A DNA stretch of 64,000 bases from Varroa destructor (GCF_002443255.2 NW_019211458.1:32979288-33043287); one strand, 5' to 3'; positions 50,357-63,123 are shown, counted from the first letter of the stretch. Notes: generated from the letters alone by a model not told the origin. Translations and numbers: made by a program.

Positions 50357-51621
50357 TAAAAACAATTGGAAAAATCACAATGGGTTGTGCTGGCCATTGG
50401 GCATAGCTTCACTGCCCACTTAACCACGAGTCCGGTTGTTGTAAACCATTTAATTAAGTAAATACAAGCTTGTGTTTAGATGGTAAATCAGACATTTAGA
50501 AATCGAACTATTATGCATAGTTAAGATTTCAATCAAATGTAAGGGATCTGCTCTGAGTAGATGCTGATTTATTATTTGTTTATTCTGCATTTATACTCCT
50601 GATAATTTGGTACAGGGGGGAAATACAAAATGTCTATCTATACATTTTCACATTGTGCTTTTTTATACTGCTTTGTAGGTTTTAGGTACTGTGAAAAAGT
50701 TTAGGACAACGTTTAAAAGTATTAAGTAAAGCCCGACATATTTCGGATATGCTTAGACGTAAGATTCAGGAAACGTGCCTGATGTTTGCTATTTGTCCTA
50801 TCCTCGGCTAGGTCATCACAAAAGGGACACATGTCGTATGTTCTGTGCTAAAGTATTAGCTGAATCACATTTTGCTTACAAAGTTATTAAGTAGAAACCG
50901 TTGACCGATTAACAAATATCCAATTAACTATTTGTATTGAGGTGATGAAATTACGTTTTTTCCATTTAGTTCGATGTGATCGTAGTAAAGAATAATAACA
51001 GTACATTCTGATCTGTCGATGCGGGGCCTTATGGAGAGAAGCTGGTGCTTCGGCATTGTATGGGCATCACGGTTCTAGTAGCTGCGCTTCATCGAATTCA
51101 GTCTAAAATGTTGATGATTACGACTGTGATGCCCTTGTAAATTGTTATAGCTGGTAAGCTTAGGCTCAGGGCACAGAGGACATTAATAGGTAAAGCATGT
51201 TAATTGATAGGAATGAGTAAGCCTCTGTCTACATGGCAGTCTCACAGAGAATATGATGAAATCCTCAGGTAACGAAAATTTGCAAAACCTAAAGTATTTA
51301 CATCTAAAGCGCATTTAAGTTAATATCTGGTTCTTGTAACGTGCAGCTTCTGATAATATATTTAAATTATACGACATACTAAGGGAATAAAAATTGAAAT
51401 TGAAAGAAATTATAGAGAAACTACTGTTATAACTAGGAGAAGGAATCAAAGCTTAAGAGAACACGTTAAGATAAACATGTAAATTTTACGTGAGGTTCAC
51501 CTATTACTCGACGTGAAAAATAGACGTATTAGAAAGTTTCGACACCATTTTATAGATAACGTGATGTATATAGTACGATGCTTGCGTATCCCTATAGGAG
51601 TTGTCTGTTTCGAGTGCTACA
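50357..51621. other. Intergenic, nothing recognised
   Basis: A/T-rich, no frame longer than 60 codons, no motif. Confidence 0.4.
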
Positions 51622-51745
51622 GCTGGTATCGCCATCGGGCGTTCCATCAAAACGAACCGTGAGTCTATTTGAATTTAGACCACAACGGTGACGCTAGGAT
51701 TAGCCAGCAGATACGTCACCCACTAAGCGAAGGCATCCCGATGGG
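51622..51745. repeat. Dispersed repeat copy C
   Basis: GGGCGTTCCATCA and GGATTAGCCAGCAGATACGT match copy B at 31079, with the middle more diverged. Confidence 0.6.
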
Positions 51746-52371
51746 TTCTAGAATCACGTTACTGGTTATCCCGTGTAGTGTGATTTGATTTCAACTAAAT
51801 ATCTGCGATGGCATATGCCCTACTCAACAATGAAAAACTAAATGGTGTTAGTACTAAAATATCAATAGGCGAGGATTGAATTTATTATTTGGCACCATTT
51901 ACCATGACGAGCTGGCGAAAAAGAAAATAGTTTTAAACTTAATAATCATGGACAACAACTTGCCGTTCGACGACTTACCTGAAGCGCAATGCAAGTCATA
52001 CTCGAGGGCTTCTTCTTCCATAGCGAAACATATAATTTCTTAGACCTTTCTTTGATTTGCAGATTATTGCTTCATTGCTGTTACCCAATGTCTTATTGAC
52101 GAACAACGAAATGTGGGGTTTGATGGCATTAACAATGTGCTGCCTGTATAGCAGATGTCAAATTATGTGTGCCTCTAATGCACTGACTGATTGAATACAA
52201 GTCAAAAGCCTCTAGATATCCTCACTTCGCGAAGTTCTTATATGTACGTTAATATCTGCACCAGTACAATGCTAAGTTCACAAAAGATACAGAAGAATAA
52301 GCGCGCACTGCCGACCAATGAATAATTTCGATTGAATTGTAAATTATACACTTCTATAGTTATGGTGAGGT

Positions 52372-53240
52372 ATGAGCGACGCAGAATTACTTCTAATCAA
52401 CAAAAATTATTTGATGTTGTTAGTTAGCTGTTTAGTTGCTGCGTCGGGATTAAACCCCTTAACACAAATACCCAAATTAAAGAAACACTTTTTAATTTCA
52501 TATAATATTATTTACCATCTAAAAATTATTAGCGGTGGTTTTTCCCCTCTCTTAAATAAATTGTACAAACGAGAACTTTCATGAAATGATATTATATTTA
52601 GCGTGAGTCACCGCTGCTATGGTGAGGACACTTGTACAGTCTCTGTTGTCAACCGCTCGTTGTACTATGCTACCTTAGGAATTGATCCAAGTCGCAAATT
52701 AGACTTAAAAGTAAAACGATACTGTATTAAACTAATTGTTTGGAGTTTTACATTCGATACCATTTTGGTGTGCGTCAGACGCGTAGCTCGAACAGAGAAA
52801 CGAGGTGTGTCTACGTTTGGAATCAAATCTAGATCACCCCGCGTCGCTCCATCACGGGAAATAATATAGCTCTGCCAGTTTATGTAGAGCATTGAGCATT
52901 GTAGGGCATGAAGTATTGTTAAATACTTCAAAAAAAGAGCATTAAAAAGAGGTTACGAATAAATAGGAGCAGCGACGACGCAGCCGCCGTCAGTGCGTAC
53001 GTCTACATGCATGCAGGTGCTTGGATGAAGAGGAAAAATTGATGCGAAAAGATTTTCTCGTGAACCTTATTTCTGCTAGTGTTACAGCTGATCCGCAGGT
53101 GGAAATTGGCGCTACATACTCTGGCATTATGTCCATGTTAACCCCTTTTGGAAGGACTATACGCGTCAGATCCAACTTTCCGTGTCAGTCAAGAAAAACG
53201 CCATATGGAAAAAAATTAGGACCCCCTACTTAATTTAAGC
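52372..53240. other. Uncertain open frames
   Basis: Plus-strand frames at 52372-52584 (hydrophobic), 52603-52869 and 53021-53233 show no recognisable domain and no agreed splice chain. The middle one overlaps a probable dispersed-repeat copy. The last has an acceptor-like ATGCATGCAG just before it and reads DEEEKLMRKDFLVNLI. I do not call genes here. Confidence 0.25.
52770..52860. repeat. Dispersed repeat copy D (diverged)
   Basis: GTCAGACG, GTAGCTC and GAAACGAGGTGTGTCTA follow the order of copies A and B. Confidence 0.4.
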
Positions 53241-54446
53241 AGGCATAATTGTTGCTATAGACTAAGGTCCAGTGATCGAATGGTAGAGCTTTAGAATGAT
53301 CTAGAGTACTCGGTGTGATACGTATAACAAGATCGAACGGTCCAGCGGGACCTTAGACGTTAGCAGGCGCTACCATTAATTATTGCCATTAATTAACTTT
53401 CAGGACCGGCAAGGTCATGTTAATTCTTGACAGTATTGCGGTTAATAAGAGCTCGCTTACGCAATTGATCGCCAACATATGTCACTCTCCGCTTGATATT
53501 TTTATACAACCGCATAAAAACCCCTATAAATATGACTGTTCGTATTTTCAACGACCTTCGCATGGCGATATTAGGGAATCAAATTTGTCCTGATCTACAG
53601 AAGCGAGCTTTCCCCACTGACACGGTACATAGATCGTCGACGATAGGCAGAACGAGCACTATAAGGGTACGTGAGTAATGCTGATGGCCTGATAGACCGC
53701 GTGCGCCTAGAAGGTCAATCAGGCAAGCAACAATAGATAATAACATCAAGTAAATGGTAATAAAGAATTAAATTAAGTGAACAGCAACAGCTAGCGTTTT
53801 AATGCACATATTGTTTTAGGCAGAGACGGGTAAAAACCGGTAAAAGTCGAGGGTTGATATAATTTATTACATTACACTAATTTTAGTAATTTATTAAATT
53901 GTGCAAATTAATCGGTAAATTTTTGCGCATGAACAACTTTATAGTAATAAACGAAACAGCGGACAATGATCGCTTTCCGTTAATTTAAGTTACATTCGAT
54001 TAACGATTTGCGCTGATGGCCAATGAACTTATTTATTCTCGATAACGTTTTCTAATTAAACCCTTCCTTTTACTCTCAATGTTTAAGACAGCTTTCAATA
54101 AGAACACACTGTTATTAACTGTGAGATCGTTGCTATATATCCATGATTAGTAGCCGTATATAAGGCGGCGCATCTGCACATATGAAGCTCAATATGGCAC
54201 GATGGAACATGTGGAAGTGTTCCACTAAACCCTACTCATAAGAATTCCTAAAAAGTCTCAATAAGACTAACTTTATAAATTACAATAAACGTTTTCACTG
54301 ATTAAGTCATAAACCAACGTAAAACTGTTTCTCGCTTCTGTATAGTTCGCCTCACCCATACATGTATGAGATAAATGTAATGAGGCCACGTTATTTATAG
54401 GCAAACTTTTTTCGCCTCATCAACGTCGGTGGCGGAGCGACACCTT
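53241..54446. other. Intergenic, nothing recognised
   Basis: A/T-rich sequence downstream of the 383-aa gene's stop. No gene seen. Confidence 0.4.
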
Positions 54447-56430
54447 CTAATTAAAAAGCTGAACTTTTGGGTCAGCGTCTTCCTGGATAGAATCCAGCCT
54501 ACTGTTGGGCGGAATTGCATAGCCCCCAATGAGGCATTTCGCTATCTTGAAATCTATTTCGGCGATCTTATCCTCAGCCGTGGGCCGTACCAGTGCAAAA
54601 ATATGACTCTTGTCATCTTGCTGTAACTTGTATTTCGCCTCTAGCTGGCGACGAGCCCTCAATTGTCGATGAGCTTGATAAACGTTTTCAAGCTGGGGCG
54701 GACTTAGGTGGATCATTGATGCCGACCTTTTACGAACGGGATAACCTGAAATCAGTAAAACCTATATTGTTGTCAACAAGCTTTTCAAAGTAGATTTGTT
54801 CACGGAAGTTCATTGTGCGGCATCGGGATATCGCAAGTAAACAAATCAACATCCGGGAGCTTCCAAGTATTTCCGTTTCACTAGAGAATACGGTAGTGTT
54901 AGATTAGAAGACAAGTCAAAAACTAATTTACCAATTTACAACTGCCTATCGTGTCAATTGCCTCATTACGTGGGTTATGAAAAAAACATAATGGATATAA
55001 ACAATTATTTTGAACGGATTAAGTAACCTTTGTGCACGTCCAGCACGGGGCTGACTTTATCAACGGATGACTTACTTTCTAAGGTATAATGTATACCGAA
55101 GTCGCTTAGTGATCGAACTTCACGACGCGCAGCAGCCGCCTGTCGCTCGAAATCAGGTTCAGCATCTAATTGAGCAGGAGATGTGTCCTGGTCTGAGCTC
55201 GGCGCGTTTGCCTGTGAAGATGTATGAAGAAGATGCGATGTAGCTTCAAGTCGCATTTCAAACTGAGGGTCGGTTACTTGTTGTCTATCCTTTACACAAC
55301 ACAGGTAGTCGTCTGGCGTATCGACATTAATTGAGCTGAGCCTCTCAGCGCGCAGTGCGAGCAAATCTTTAATCATCGTATAGTTGTCAAGCCTGATCCT
55401 ATGTACAACAGACGCATGTGAACAAATCCCCTCAAAGTCTGCAGCCCACACGCATGTGCACACGGGGCATCGTAGGCACAAAGGACGTCGCTTATAACGA
55501 ACGGCTCTTCCGTTTCGACCCTGATTTACTTTCGGTGTTGATGTTTCTCGACCTGCCCAAATAAAGTATATCAATATGCTAGACCACGCCAATTGAAGTG
55601 TGGTATTTAATACATTAAGTAACCCTAATTAGATATAGTAAGCAATCTCAAACATCTACCGATAAAAGCACAGGATAAATGAAAGATAATACCCGTGTCA
55701 ACGCTAAAACTGTTCTAATTTGGATTTTGAAGACCAAATACATCAACTAAGTAAGCAACAAGGTGTAAAATGATGTGTGAGTATAAATGTGACAGTTCAC
55801 GCAAATTTTAAAGTTCTTCCTGATAATTTACATATGTCATAATGTGGTAACATATGGACGTGAGAAGATTATGCACTCGTCGTTTTACCGCGTCTTTAAA
55901 AAAATGCATCAGCATAACGCCTCGTGTAACAAGACGCACTAATTACAATTAACTATCTTTCAGGTCGACGGATGTTCTTATCGCACAAATTTTTGCTTTT
56001 TCAGAAATTTGTCACAGGACAGCAAAAATAACATAATTGGACTTTTTGATTTACCTTTGCGTCGTACCCTCACGTCGACATGTGGGACACTCTTGCGGCG
56101 ACACAATTCAGGCGTATGATGATGGTCGAAACCAACCATTTCCGATCTTGAGTTATAGTGTGCCGTCGGACGGATATGAGGATTGTGATGCGTTAGTTCG
56201 GCACGATCTGATACCATTTGTGGTTTGTTCCAGGGTTGACGTTCCTCTTGCCTTACATCGAAAAGCTCATCGAGGTCTACATGATGGACGTTGACTATAT
56301 GTGAGTGTAGTCCATCCCAATCGGATGCTCTTACGCGGCGACATACTGGACATTCGAAACCGTCACGCAAGGTCCGTATACGATAGTTGCTTGCATCAGC
56401 CTTCGGAAGTCCAGACCGTGGTGTTGACAT
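54447..56430 (-). CDS. Two-zinc-finger protein, 383 aa, three exons
   Basis: Exons 56430-56055 (ATG start), 55552-55076 and 54745-54447. Introns are GCAAAG/GTAAAT to TTTGGGCAG and GAAA/GTAAGT to TTTTACTGATTTCAG, all phase 1 on both sides. Finger 1 has C27, C30, H44, H49 (FECPVCRRVRASDWDG). Finger 2 has C154, C157, H171, H176 (LRCPVCTCVWAADFEG). They share spacing C-x2-C-x13-H-x4-H, a VHxxxLD continuation and a following acidic/basic helix, so the protein looks like an internal duplication of one module, one per exon. The third exon is charged and probably helical (YQAHRQLRARRQLEAKYKLQ). No signal peptide. Likely a nucleic-acid-binding nuclear protein; I do not recognise the family. If intron 2 is retained, a 307-aa form ends GYLIRSK. 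Confidence 0.72.
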
Positions 56431-59259
56431 CGTCTTTCAATTTTTTGAGCCTTCCCTTATTTGAACAGGGATGCTGAATTCACACAGTCAACAAAAAGGT
56501 TCAGGTAAAAAGAGTAGAAAAATCTGAGATAACTTTTAACATTAGCTAAGCATATAATCGTAGCTTCAGTTAGGTCTATGTGTTCTTCAACGAGCTATTA
56601 CGAATGAACCATCGCTTAACAATGGACTGCATAAGAATTTCGCATTAATAGCAAATAATTTGGTAAACACAGTTAATACAAACCGTATTTTTGCGCTAAA
56701 AATACACTGCTATCTGCTACGGTCCGGGCAAAATAGTTGTGGCCTATAGCCACCGTAAAGAGCACGGTTGTCTGCCAGCGTTGGCTTTACTGCAGGATAT
56801 ATTGCTCTCTATCCCGAATTCCCGATTACCATGCGAATGCCCAATTATTCAAAGCTATGTTTTGCTGAATCATCCTTTATAAGCCATAACCGTAGCTAGT
56901 TATTAACGTGAGTACGTTCTATAGAGAAATCAATGTAGTGCGTCAATCAAGTTGTTGCAACGCTGCTGGAGTCCATTGTCATGAACAGCCCACACCGTAA
57001 ATTCTATTGGAACATAACTGCCGTCAAAACCAACGTCAGGTTACGCCGCCAGTATTCAATTAGGTAAAGGCATACATCACGTACTTCGCGTTTTAGATGT
57101 TTTCTAGCTTACCGGTATTGCGTAGTACGGGCGTAGCGAAACGAAAGGCGCATTCAAGTAGAACAATACAAAAATGTACTTATACAATAGTTAAGCTCAC
57201 TAAGTTCTGTAACTATGAGCACAAAGCATTGCCAATATGAACGCACAAAAACATATGGAAGATGAAATTGGACAATATATTAGACTAAAATACCATGCGC
57301 GTACGGGCAGCGCACCACTGAGACCCTTCACGCCAGCCACGGAATATCAGCACCGCGACGATCGATCGTTTATAGCAGACATCACTACCGCCATCTTCTT
57401 TGCTGTGGCTGACGCTGTTACCCTTGTGACACGTGACCGTTCAAATGATCGCGTATGATTGCCGAAAATTTTCATTGTAGTAGCGGGCCAAGTTCAACCG
57501 TGAAGTCGAAGTACGCGCCAAAGACCACAATGACCTGTTTAATTGACTAAATACCTTTGGGTTGAATACACAACTCGATAAGTTTCCTCTTTATCTATCA
57601 CTCCTGCGGTGCATTCGAGTCTTTCAAAAGATAACCCATCTGGTATTGTAGATGCCAAATGACACATTCATTTACGCCATGGTAGATCATTTACGCCACG
57701 TTCTAGTGATAACACTGTGTTGTGCTTGTATATCAAATTTATCATGTACTATAAAAGCAGGCAATTACTAACCAGTGAAGAAATACAATAGATTCTTGAT
57801 ATGTGTATTATCTGTCCTTTCTACTGATCCCGTAAGGCCTTCCAGCTTCAATATACGAAAAGCGAATAGTATCTATGCGCCTTCGGTCTGCAATATTTAT
57901 CGGCTATTGTCAACTACAGCAGCGGTCAACCTTTTGTAACCTGAAAAATGACTTAAAAAAATGTCGAAGATTTTAAGCGTGCCGTAGCGTTGAAGCCGAA
58001 CAGGAAAACAACTACATAGAAATATATTGAAGTTGAACGTGAAAGGGACCGGGCCAAAGATAGGTTAGGTTAGGTTAGATAGTTTTCTAAAAATAGATAG
58101 AAAAATCAGATAGAAAAATCTGAGGAAAGACGGAAATACCGATACATTTTCTGATTGTGTTTTTCTTTAGATACATATCTTATACGCACAACATCTAACT
58201 TACGTGGACACTACGCACGAGCCATATAAGACGGGGCCCTAAAACAATTGTCAGTAGTAAAAAAAAACTCTTATCTAACTTGAAGTCAAATCCCCTGGGT
58301 CAATCAAAGCATTTCCCCGTCTATAAATACATAAGCTGATAGTAAAAATATTTGGAAATGTTAAAAAACTTATGATAAAAAGCATTCCTGTATACGAGAA
58401 CTTTACAGAAGGGTATGCTTTCCAAGAGTAATTTTGGCAACATTGAATTAATGGAAGTTCCCTGTGTCGTGCGATCTGTCATGCACGAGTATATACTCCA
58501 GTAAGTCAACTAGATGCTGACATCGAATAATCTTCATATTGAATTGAACTTTAAATCTATAGGACCAAATAGTATCACTTTGAACTGAATAGTTATCTTT
58601 GGAGTGGACTGGTTATATATTTATCACCTCTCCTTACAAAGTAACCTATAAAGGAACGTACCTTTGGAGGTAATATTATTACAAAGCCGCTGAGAACGTT
58701 TTGCAAATGACAAACACTAAAATAAAAGGCATAACGCATCGTACAGGCATGTTACTATCGACTGTTTTATTCCCCATCTGATAGGAACAATTATTTCCTG
58801 TTTAACAATACTGAGCTGTACGCACATTGTACTGTACTTTGAAGCTCTACTATCTATTTACAAAATGTAACAGTCACCCATACTTTAGATTGCTTGACGT
58901 CATCCCTACAGGAAGATTTTCTATGAAATTTGTATTGCACTAAAACGAGGGTTTTTGAGGGTTTCTTTTGCTGTTTTAATTTGTGCATATTTTTTAAACA
59001 TCCTGACTGAAATAACTATGTTTAAGAATCAATGGTCTTCAAATGAAGATAAGGATTTCTGAAACAAACATCTGAACAGTCCATATGGAGTCACAATGAA
59101 GGGCGTATTACAGTAAACATCCTAGGACATGTAGTACAATATTCTGATTCTAGCGACCTTCTTTTGTCAGGAACAGTTATTGCTGTGTGCGCCACTCCTG
59201 ACCCAGGATAACGAACAAAAAGCTATACAGATATTGAATACCTGGTAATTATCATTTTT
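56431..59259. other. Intergenic, nothing firm
   Basis: A G/C-rich plus-strand frame at 57237-57458 begins with ATG and codes for 73 residues with no motif; the opposite strand is nearly as open. A short telomere-like tract lies at 58061-58078, and GATAGAAAAATC occurs twice at about 58095-58120. Confidence 0.35.
58061..58078. repeat. Interstitial TTAGG repeat
   Basis: TAGGTTAGGTTAGGTTAG: three full TTAGG units, the usual arthropod telomere motif. Confidence 0.8.
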
Positions 59260-59296
59260 AGAGGAATAAAACATTTATCAAATGTTTTATTCCTCT
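59260..59296. repeat. Perfect 17-bp hairpin carrying polyA signals on both strands
   Basis: AGAGGAATAAAACATTT and its exact complement around the loop ATC. AATAAA occurs on the plus strand (59264-59269) and, read on the minus strand, at 59291-59286, about 20 nt after the secreted-protein stop. Confidence 0.9.
59286..59291 (-). terminator. Candidate polyadenylation signal of the secreted-protein gene
   Basis: AATAAA on the minus strand about 20 nt after the stop codon, in one arm of the perfect hairpin. Confidence 0.5.
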
Positions 59297-59310
59297 AACG
59301 ACCTTTAGCT

Positions 59311-61407
59311 CTAATGATAGCCTTGGCATCCAGCAAAAACAGAATTACAGTCGATTTTTTGCATTAAACGTTGCTCTTCGCTCATTGGCCCAAATAAGGT
59401 GGACACCATTGTAAACCTTTGATTCCAAAGACAGTTATCCCGTTGGCGACACGACGACTCTCGCGCAGCTGCCAGAGCTCGAGATCGCTCGTACCGGACT
59501 ACTTCCCCTAAAACGAAGAAACACGTCAGCGTAAACATTGCAGTATCAAAGCTATTTTCTTAATTATCTCCCGGTTCTTGCTTCAGTTAAAATGAATAGG
59601 ATCATTTGCTACCACCCATGTCTTTTATCTATTCTGTAAAGTTTCGTAAGTGACAACACGATTAACCTGCATATGAATATCATTGGAAAGCACACATAAA
59701 CATGCGGATATTGCTCAGACATGATAGAGTAATTCTGCAAATTAATGCTAGTCTCAGATCTCCAATTAAAACAAATAGTACAGATGGTTATATGAACAAC
59801 TCCCACCAGATGGCGCCTATGAATTTTATATGAAAGCAACGATGTATGGATGTCTCAACTGTTTCACCTCTGGCCTTGAATTGATTACCTGCACTTTATT
59901 GCCGGATTCGCCATGTTTTATTACATATCAGTTGCTTTTGTTGGTGCTTTCTTTTCTACTGATTGCATCTTACTATTTGAATGATCACCTGTCTACAAAT
60001 ATGTCAGGGGCAGTGATTGAAGTTCACACATTGAGATAAACAGTCAGATTAACTTATATTTTCTGTTTGGTGTTAGGCCGATTTATTGTTCGACCACTTT
60101 TCACAGGAAACAATTAAATGAACCGAGCAAACAGGCTCGATGGAGATGGTTAACTGCCTAGCCAAAGGTAAATAAATCATATCCACTTTACTATAATCAA
60201 TGTATCCATACTTAGACTACGAACGTTTTTGACTAATGTAACAAATGCCAACCTAACTTAAAGAATTCCATCTCCTAATGCTGGCTACGGTAGGGGCAAG
60301 AATTGTTAGGCTAATACTATCATTACGGGAAGGCGTCGCTTGTTTTTTACAATTTTCTTGATTTCTCGCTTTCTCAGTTAGAGGTTTAGTCGGCCAAGCC
60401 ACTTGAACACCAGACAGATGATTGAAGTAACCCTACCGATAAGCTCATTGATTCCCTGCAAACCGAACTGCTTCGTAAGCGAGTATTGTGTTGGCCAATA
60501 ATGACGGCCTTCAACGAAGAATTGCGGGAGATGTGCAGCTACCCGGGACCAGCCAGCCATCATTGAGTTTGCCGCAGCAGTTGCAGCGTTGGTCGTCCCC
60601 TAAGGAAAACAACGTGACTTGTTAAAGAAAAAAACATCTGCAGCAACTCCATATGACGCTGGACATAACTGATGAATAGCTCAGATGTATGAATAGAAAT
60701 AAAATCAAAACTATGTCGCAGGGACAAATGAAGACATCTACTTCCGGCTGCAAATTCTGCGAGACCGTATGTTTAGTCTAAAGTATAGAGTGTCCGTAGC
60801 ATTTAGAAAAGAAAGTTACAGTTGTGAACGTTACAACTCGAGTCATAGTAAAGTATTTGATAAACAACAAAAAAAAATTAATCTTGCATTCAACTTCGAA
60901 ACACCTTAAAGATGGAAACATTTCTTGGTATCAATCAATACTATCGACTAGATGTTATATCGATCTAGCAGAATATGGCCGTACACATCTGAGACCCGTT
61001 CGTTTAGAAGAGAATTATGCACAACTGTAAAAATACGTTAGCGTAACACCGATAATCGTAAAAGGCTGAACGTGAAAAAAACACCAATCTCTTACTGCAA
61101 CGGACAATGAACGTGAACAAAAAACAATGCTGATTCGACGTATAAAACAAGTACAAAAATAACTGGTCAATTTTTCAGCTCTGATTAAATTTTTTTTTCC
61201 AAATCGGGAGCTTACCGTAGCCGTCGCACCGTTTTGTAGCGGTGTCTGTCTTTTTACGATACGCGTAGATCGAAGATTGATTGGGTCGTTTGTGTATTGC
61301 GCGTATTCTCGAACGCGCTTGATGTCCAGGACCTTCTGGCTAAAAGCACAACCCAAGGCACCTAAAAAAGCGATAACGAGTGCGACCCTTATGCACAGCA
61401 GATTCAT
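59311..61407 (-). CDS. Secreted cysteine-containing protein, 183 aa, three exons
   Basis: Exons 61407-61216 (ATG), 60599-60437 and 59507-59311. Junctions are GCTACG/GTAAGC to TTTTCCTTAG (phase 0) and TTATCG/GTAGGG to TTCTTCGTTTTAG (phase 1); both match and the length divides by three. Residues 1-23 are a clear signal peptide (LVIAFLGALGCAFS, then QK). RIVKR at 49-53 is a dibasic, furin-like site, so a propeptide may be removed. After the signal peptide the only cysteines are C138, C144, C172 and C179 in the last exon (CRQRDNCLWNQRF and DCNSVFAGC), enough for two disulfides. The gene product is therefore probably secreted. Family not recognised; it could be a peptide hormone precursor, a salivary or a cuticle-associated protein, but nothing decides this. 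Without the second splice it ends as a 137-aa form (GRLNL). Confidence 0.7.
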
Positions 61408-62921
61408 TTCACTAACAAAGCTTCTTATCTCTTACGAAGTACTCCGTTGTTTGGAGAATGCCTCCTTTGGCCGCCCTGATCGAATGTAACGATTGCGCCG
61501 AATAGCAATCCTCTTTCTGTAGGGGAGTCCACAAAATGGCGCCGGCAAAAAGACTACAACATCAAAACATATGGAAGCACGCACACAAATCAAAGAATGT
61601 CATGGTGTAGTGCTAATAGTGTTAATCCAGAACGAGCGGAACGCATTGAGGTTTCGTATTGTAGTGCGTGTATTTCAGTACGCGCACTACAATACCCAGT
61701 ATTTCAAACGAGACGTGCGTTCACAATTGCGAGCAACGCTGTTGTTAATTGTTTTTATTTCCATATAAAACCTTGTAGTAATTTAATTGCTAGAGACTAT
61801 GAATGCGTAAAGCCTTCTACAGCGAGCGTTCATCAGTAATTCACCAACGACCTATTATTATACGATTATGGTTAGGTGCTGTTTGTAGTTCAAATAAATT
61901 GTCCATTATAGATGTTTTTGTTGTGCTTTTTTTTACTGCCTTTTTTTAAATATAAAAACTATTTGATCCTTTTGCGAGGAATCTTTTTAAGCGTTCCGAC
62001 TAAAGCTATCTTTTTATACCTATGCGTAGGTTTTTTTTAGTCCAAATTTCATGCTAACTTCACCAATGATTGTCAAATAATCGTCATAGATATTAAACGA
62101 GAGATGCTTGACGCACAACGCGTGAAAGCCGATGGCATCTCCATCAAAAGCTTTTACGTTTAGTTATCAGACCCAGATTTGTAGTTTTATAGATGACGGG
62201 CAGTGCGAAATTTACCTGGCAAAATGTACGTACTATTATATATATACAAACCTACTTTTTGCTTGTGGTCAAAGGGCCTTAAGGGTCGTTTATGAGGTAT
62301 CGGTATGGGTGTCTCTTATCACTTTCCATTTATACTCACTGAGTTCATGCAAACAATAAAAACAGTCTTTTTTTTATGAACTGGTAAAGCATCATTATAA
62401 TGGAAGTTTATGAAAACTACTCTGTCTCCCAGTGTTCGACTTTCCCGTTAATAGATAATACTCATACAAAGAGTACATCTTTCTATTCATGGTATTAATG
62501 GATCTGATACAACCTTTCATGTCATCTACTTTCTTCTATTTTGATCTACAATAATTTTGTCTAAAAAAATATATGTATACATAAGCTTTTAGAGGAAAAC
62601 CGCATTGGCCAGACCATCCGCAACGTTGCAGATAAAAGCTTGTTGAGGAATTTCCGCTCTAACTTTAAATGTCAATGAAACTTCCTAATCAAAAGTACAG
62701 TTTGTACTTTGGCATGCCATCTATAGAAATAAAAAAGTTAACGGAAAAACAAATCGATATGTAAGAGTCGAGTGCTCTAATCCCTTCCCGCCCTGAGAGC
62801 TGTTCTATCATGACCGCCCAGGCGCAGCGGCAAACGTCCTTACATGAGGCACTGTAGGTTACTTAATTACCGTCCCTACTACATTTCTTTTTTCTACTTT
62901 TTCTACTTTCTACTTTTTGCA
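61408..62921. other. Intergenic, upstream of the secreted-protein gene
   Basis: Contains the inverted repeat at 61656-61695 and poly-T stretches near 61928-61946 and 62031-62040. No gene recognised. Confidence 0.4.
61656..61695. repeat. 17-bp inverted repeat with one mismatch
   Basis: GTATTGTAGTGCGTGTA pairs with TACGCGCACTACAATAC around TTTCAG. Confidence 0.85.
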
Positions 62922-63123
62922 GCCCATCACTCTGATTTGCATTTTAAGCTTCACAGTTTTACCGGCTTGTATCATACAAGCCAACCGAGAACCCCTTTTC
63001 CTTCGTGCGTTCTACTTTTCACCTCGTACCATTTCTGATGAACAGCTGCTTCACTCTTCCGGATCATGTTTTATGCACTCGTGGTCAGTAATCATGATTG
63101 CGATCGCCTGTCAACTTTATTAA
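62922..63123 (+). CDS. Possible signal-peptide exon, unrecognised
   Basis: Follows a very long pyrimidine tract ending TTTTTGCAG, an excellent 3' splice site. In phase 0 it codes for a hydrophobic segment (ITLICILSFTVLPACIIQA), then NREPLFLRAFYFSPRTISDE, and reaches a stop at 63123 or a donor-like TCA/GTAATC at 63087. A second frame is open too, so the assignment is weak. No matching ATG exon was found upstream. Confidence 0.28.

Noticed and set aside
57237..57458. ATG-led 73-codon frame
   Set aside because: No motif, no splice context, and the opposite strand is almost equally open; left as a mention only.
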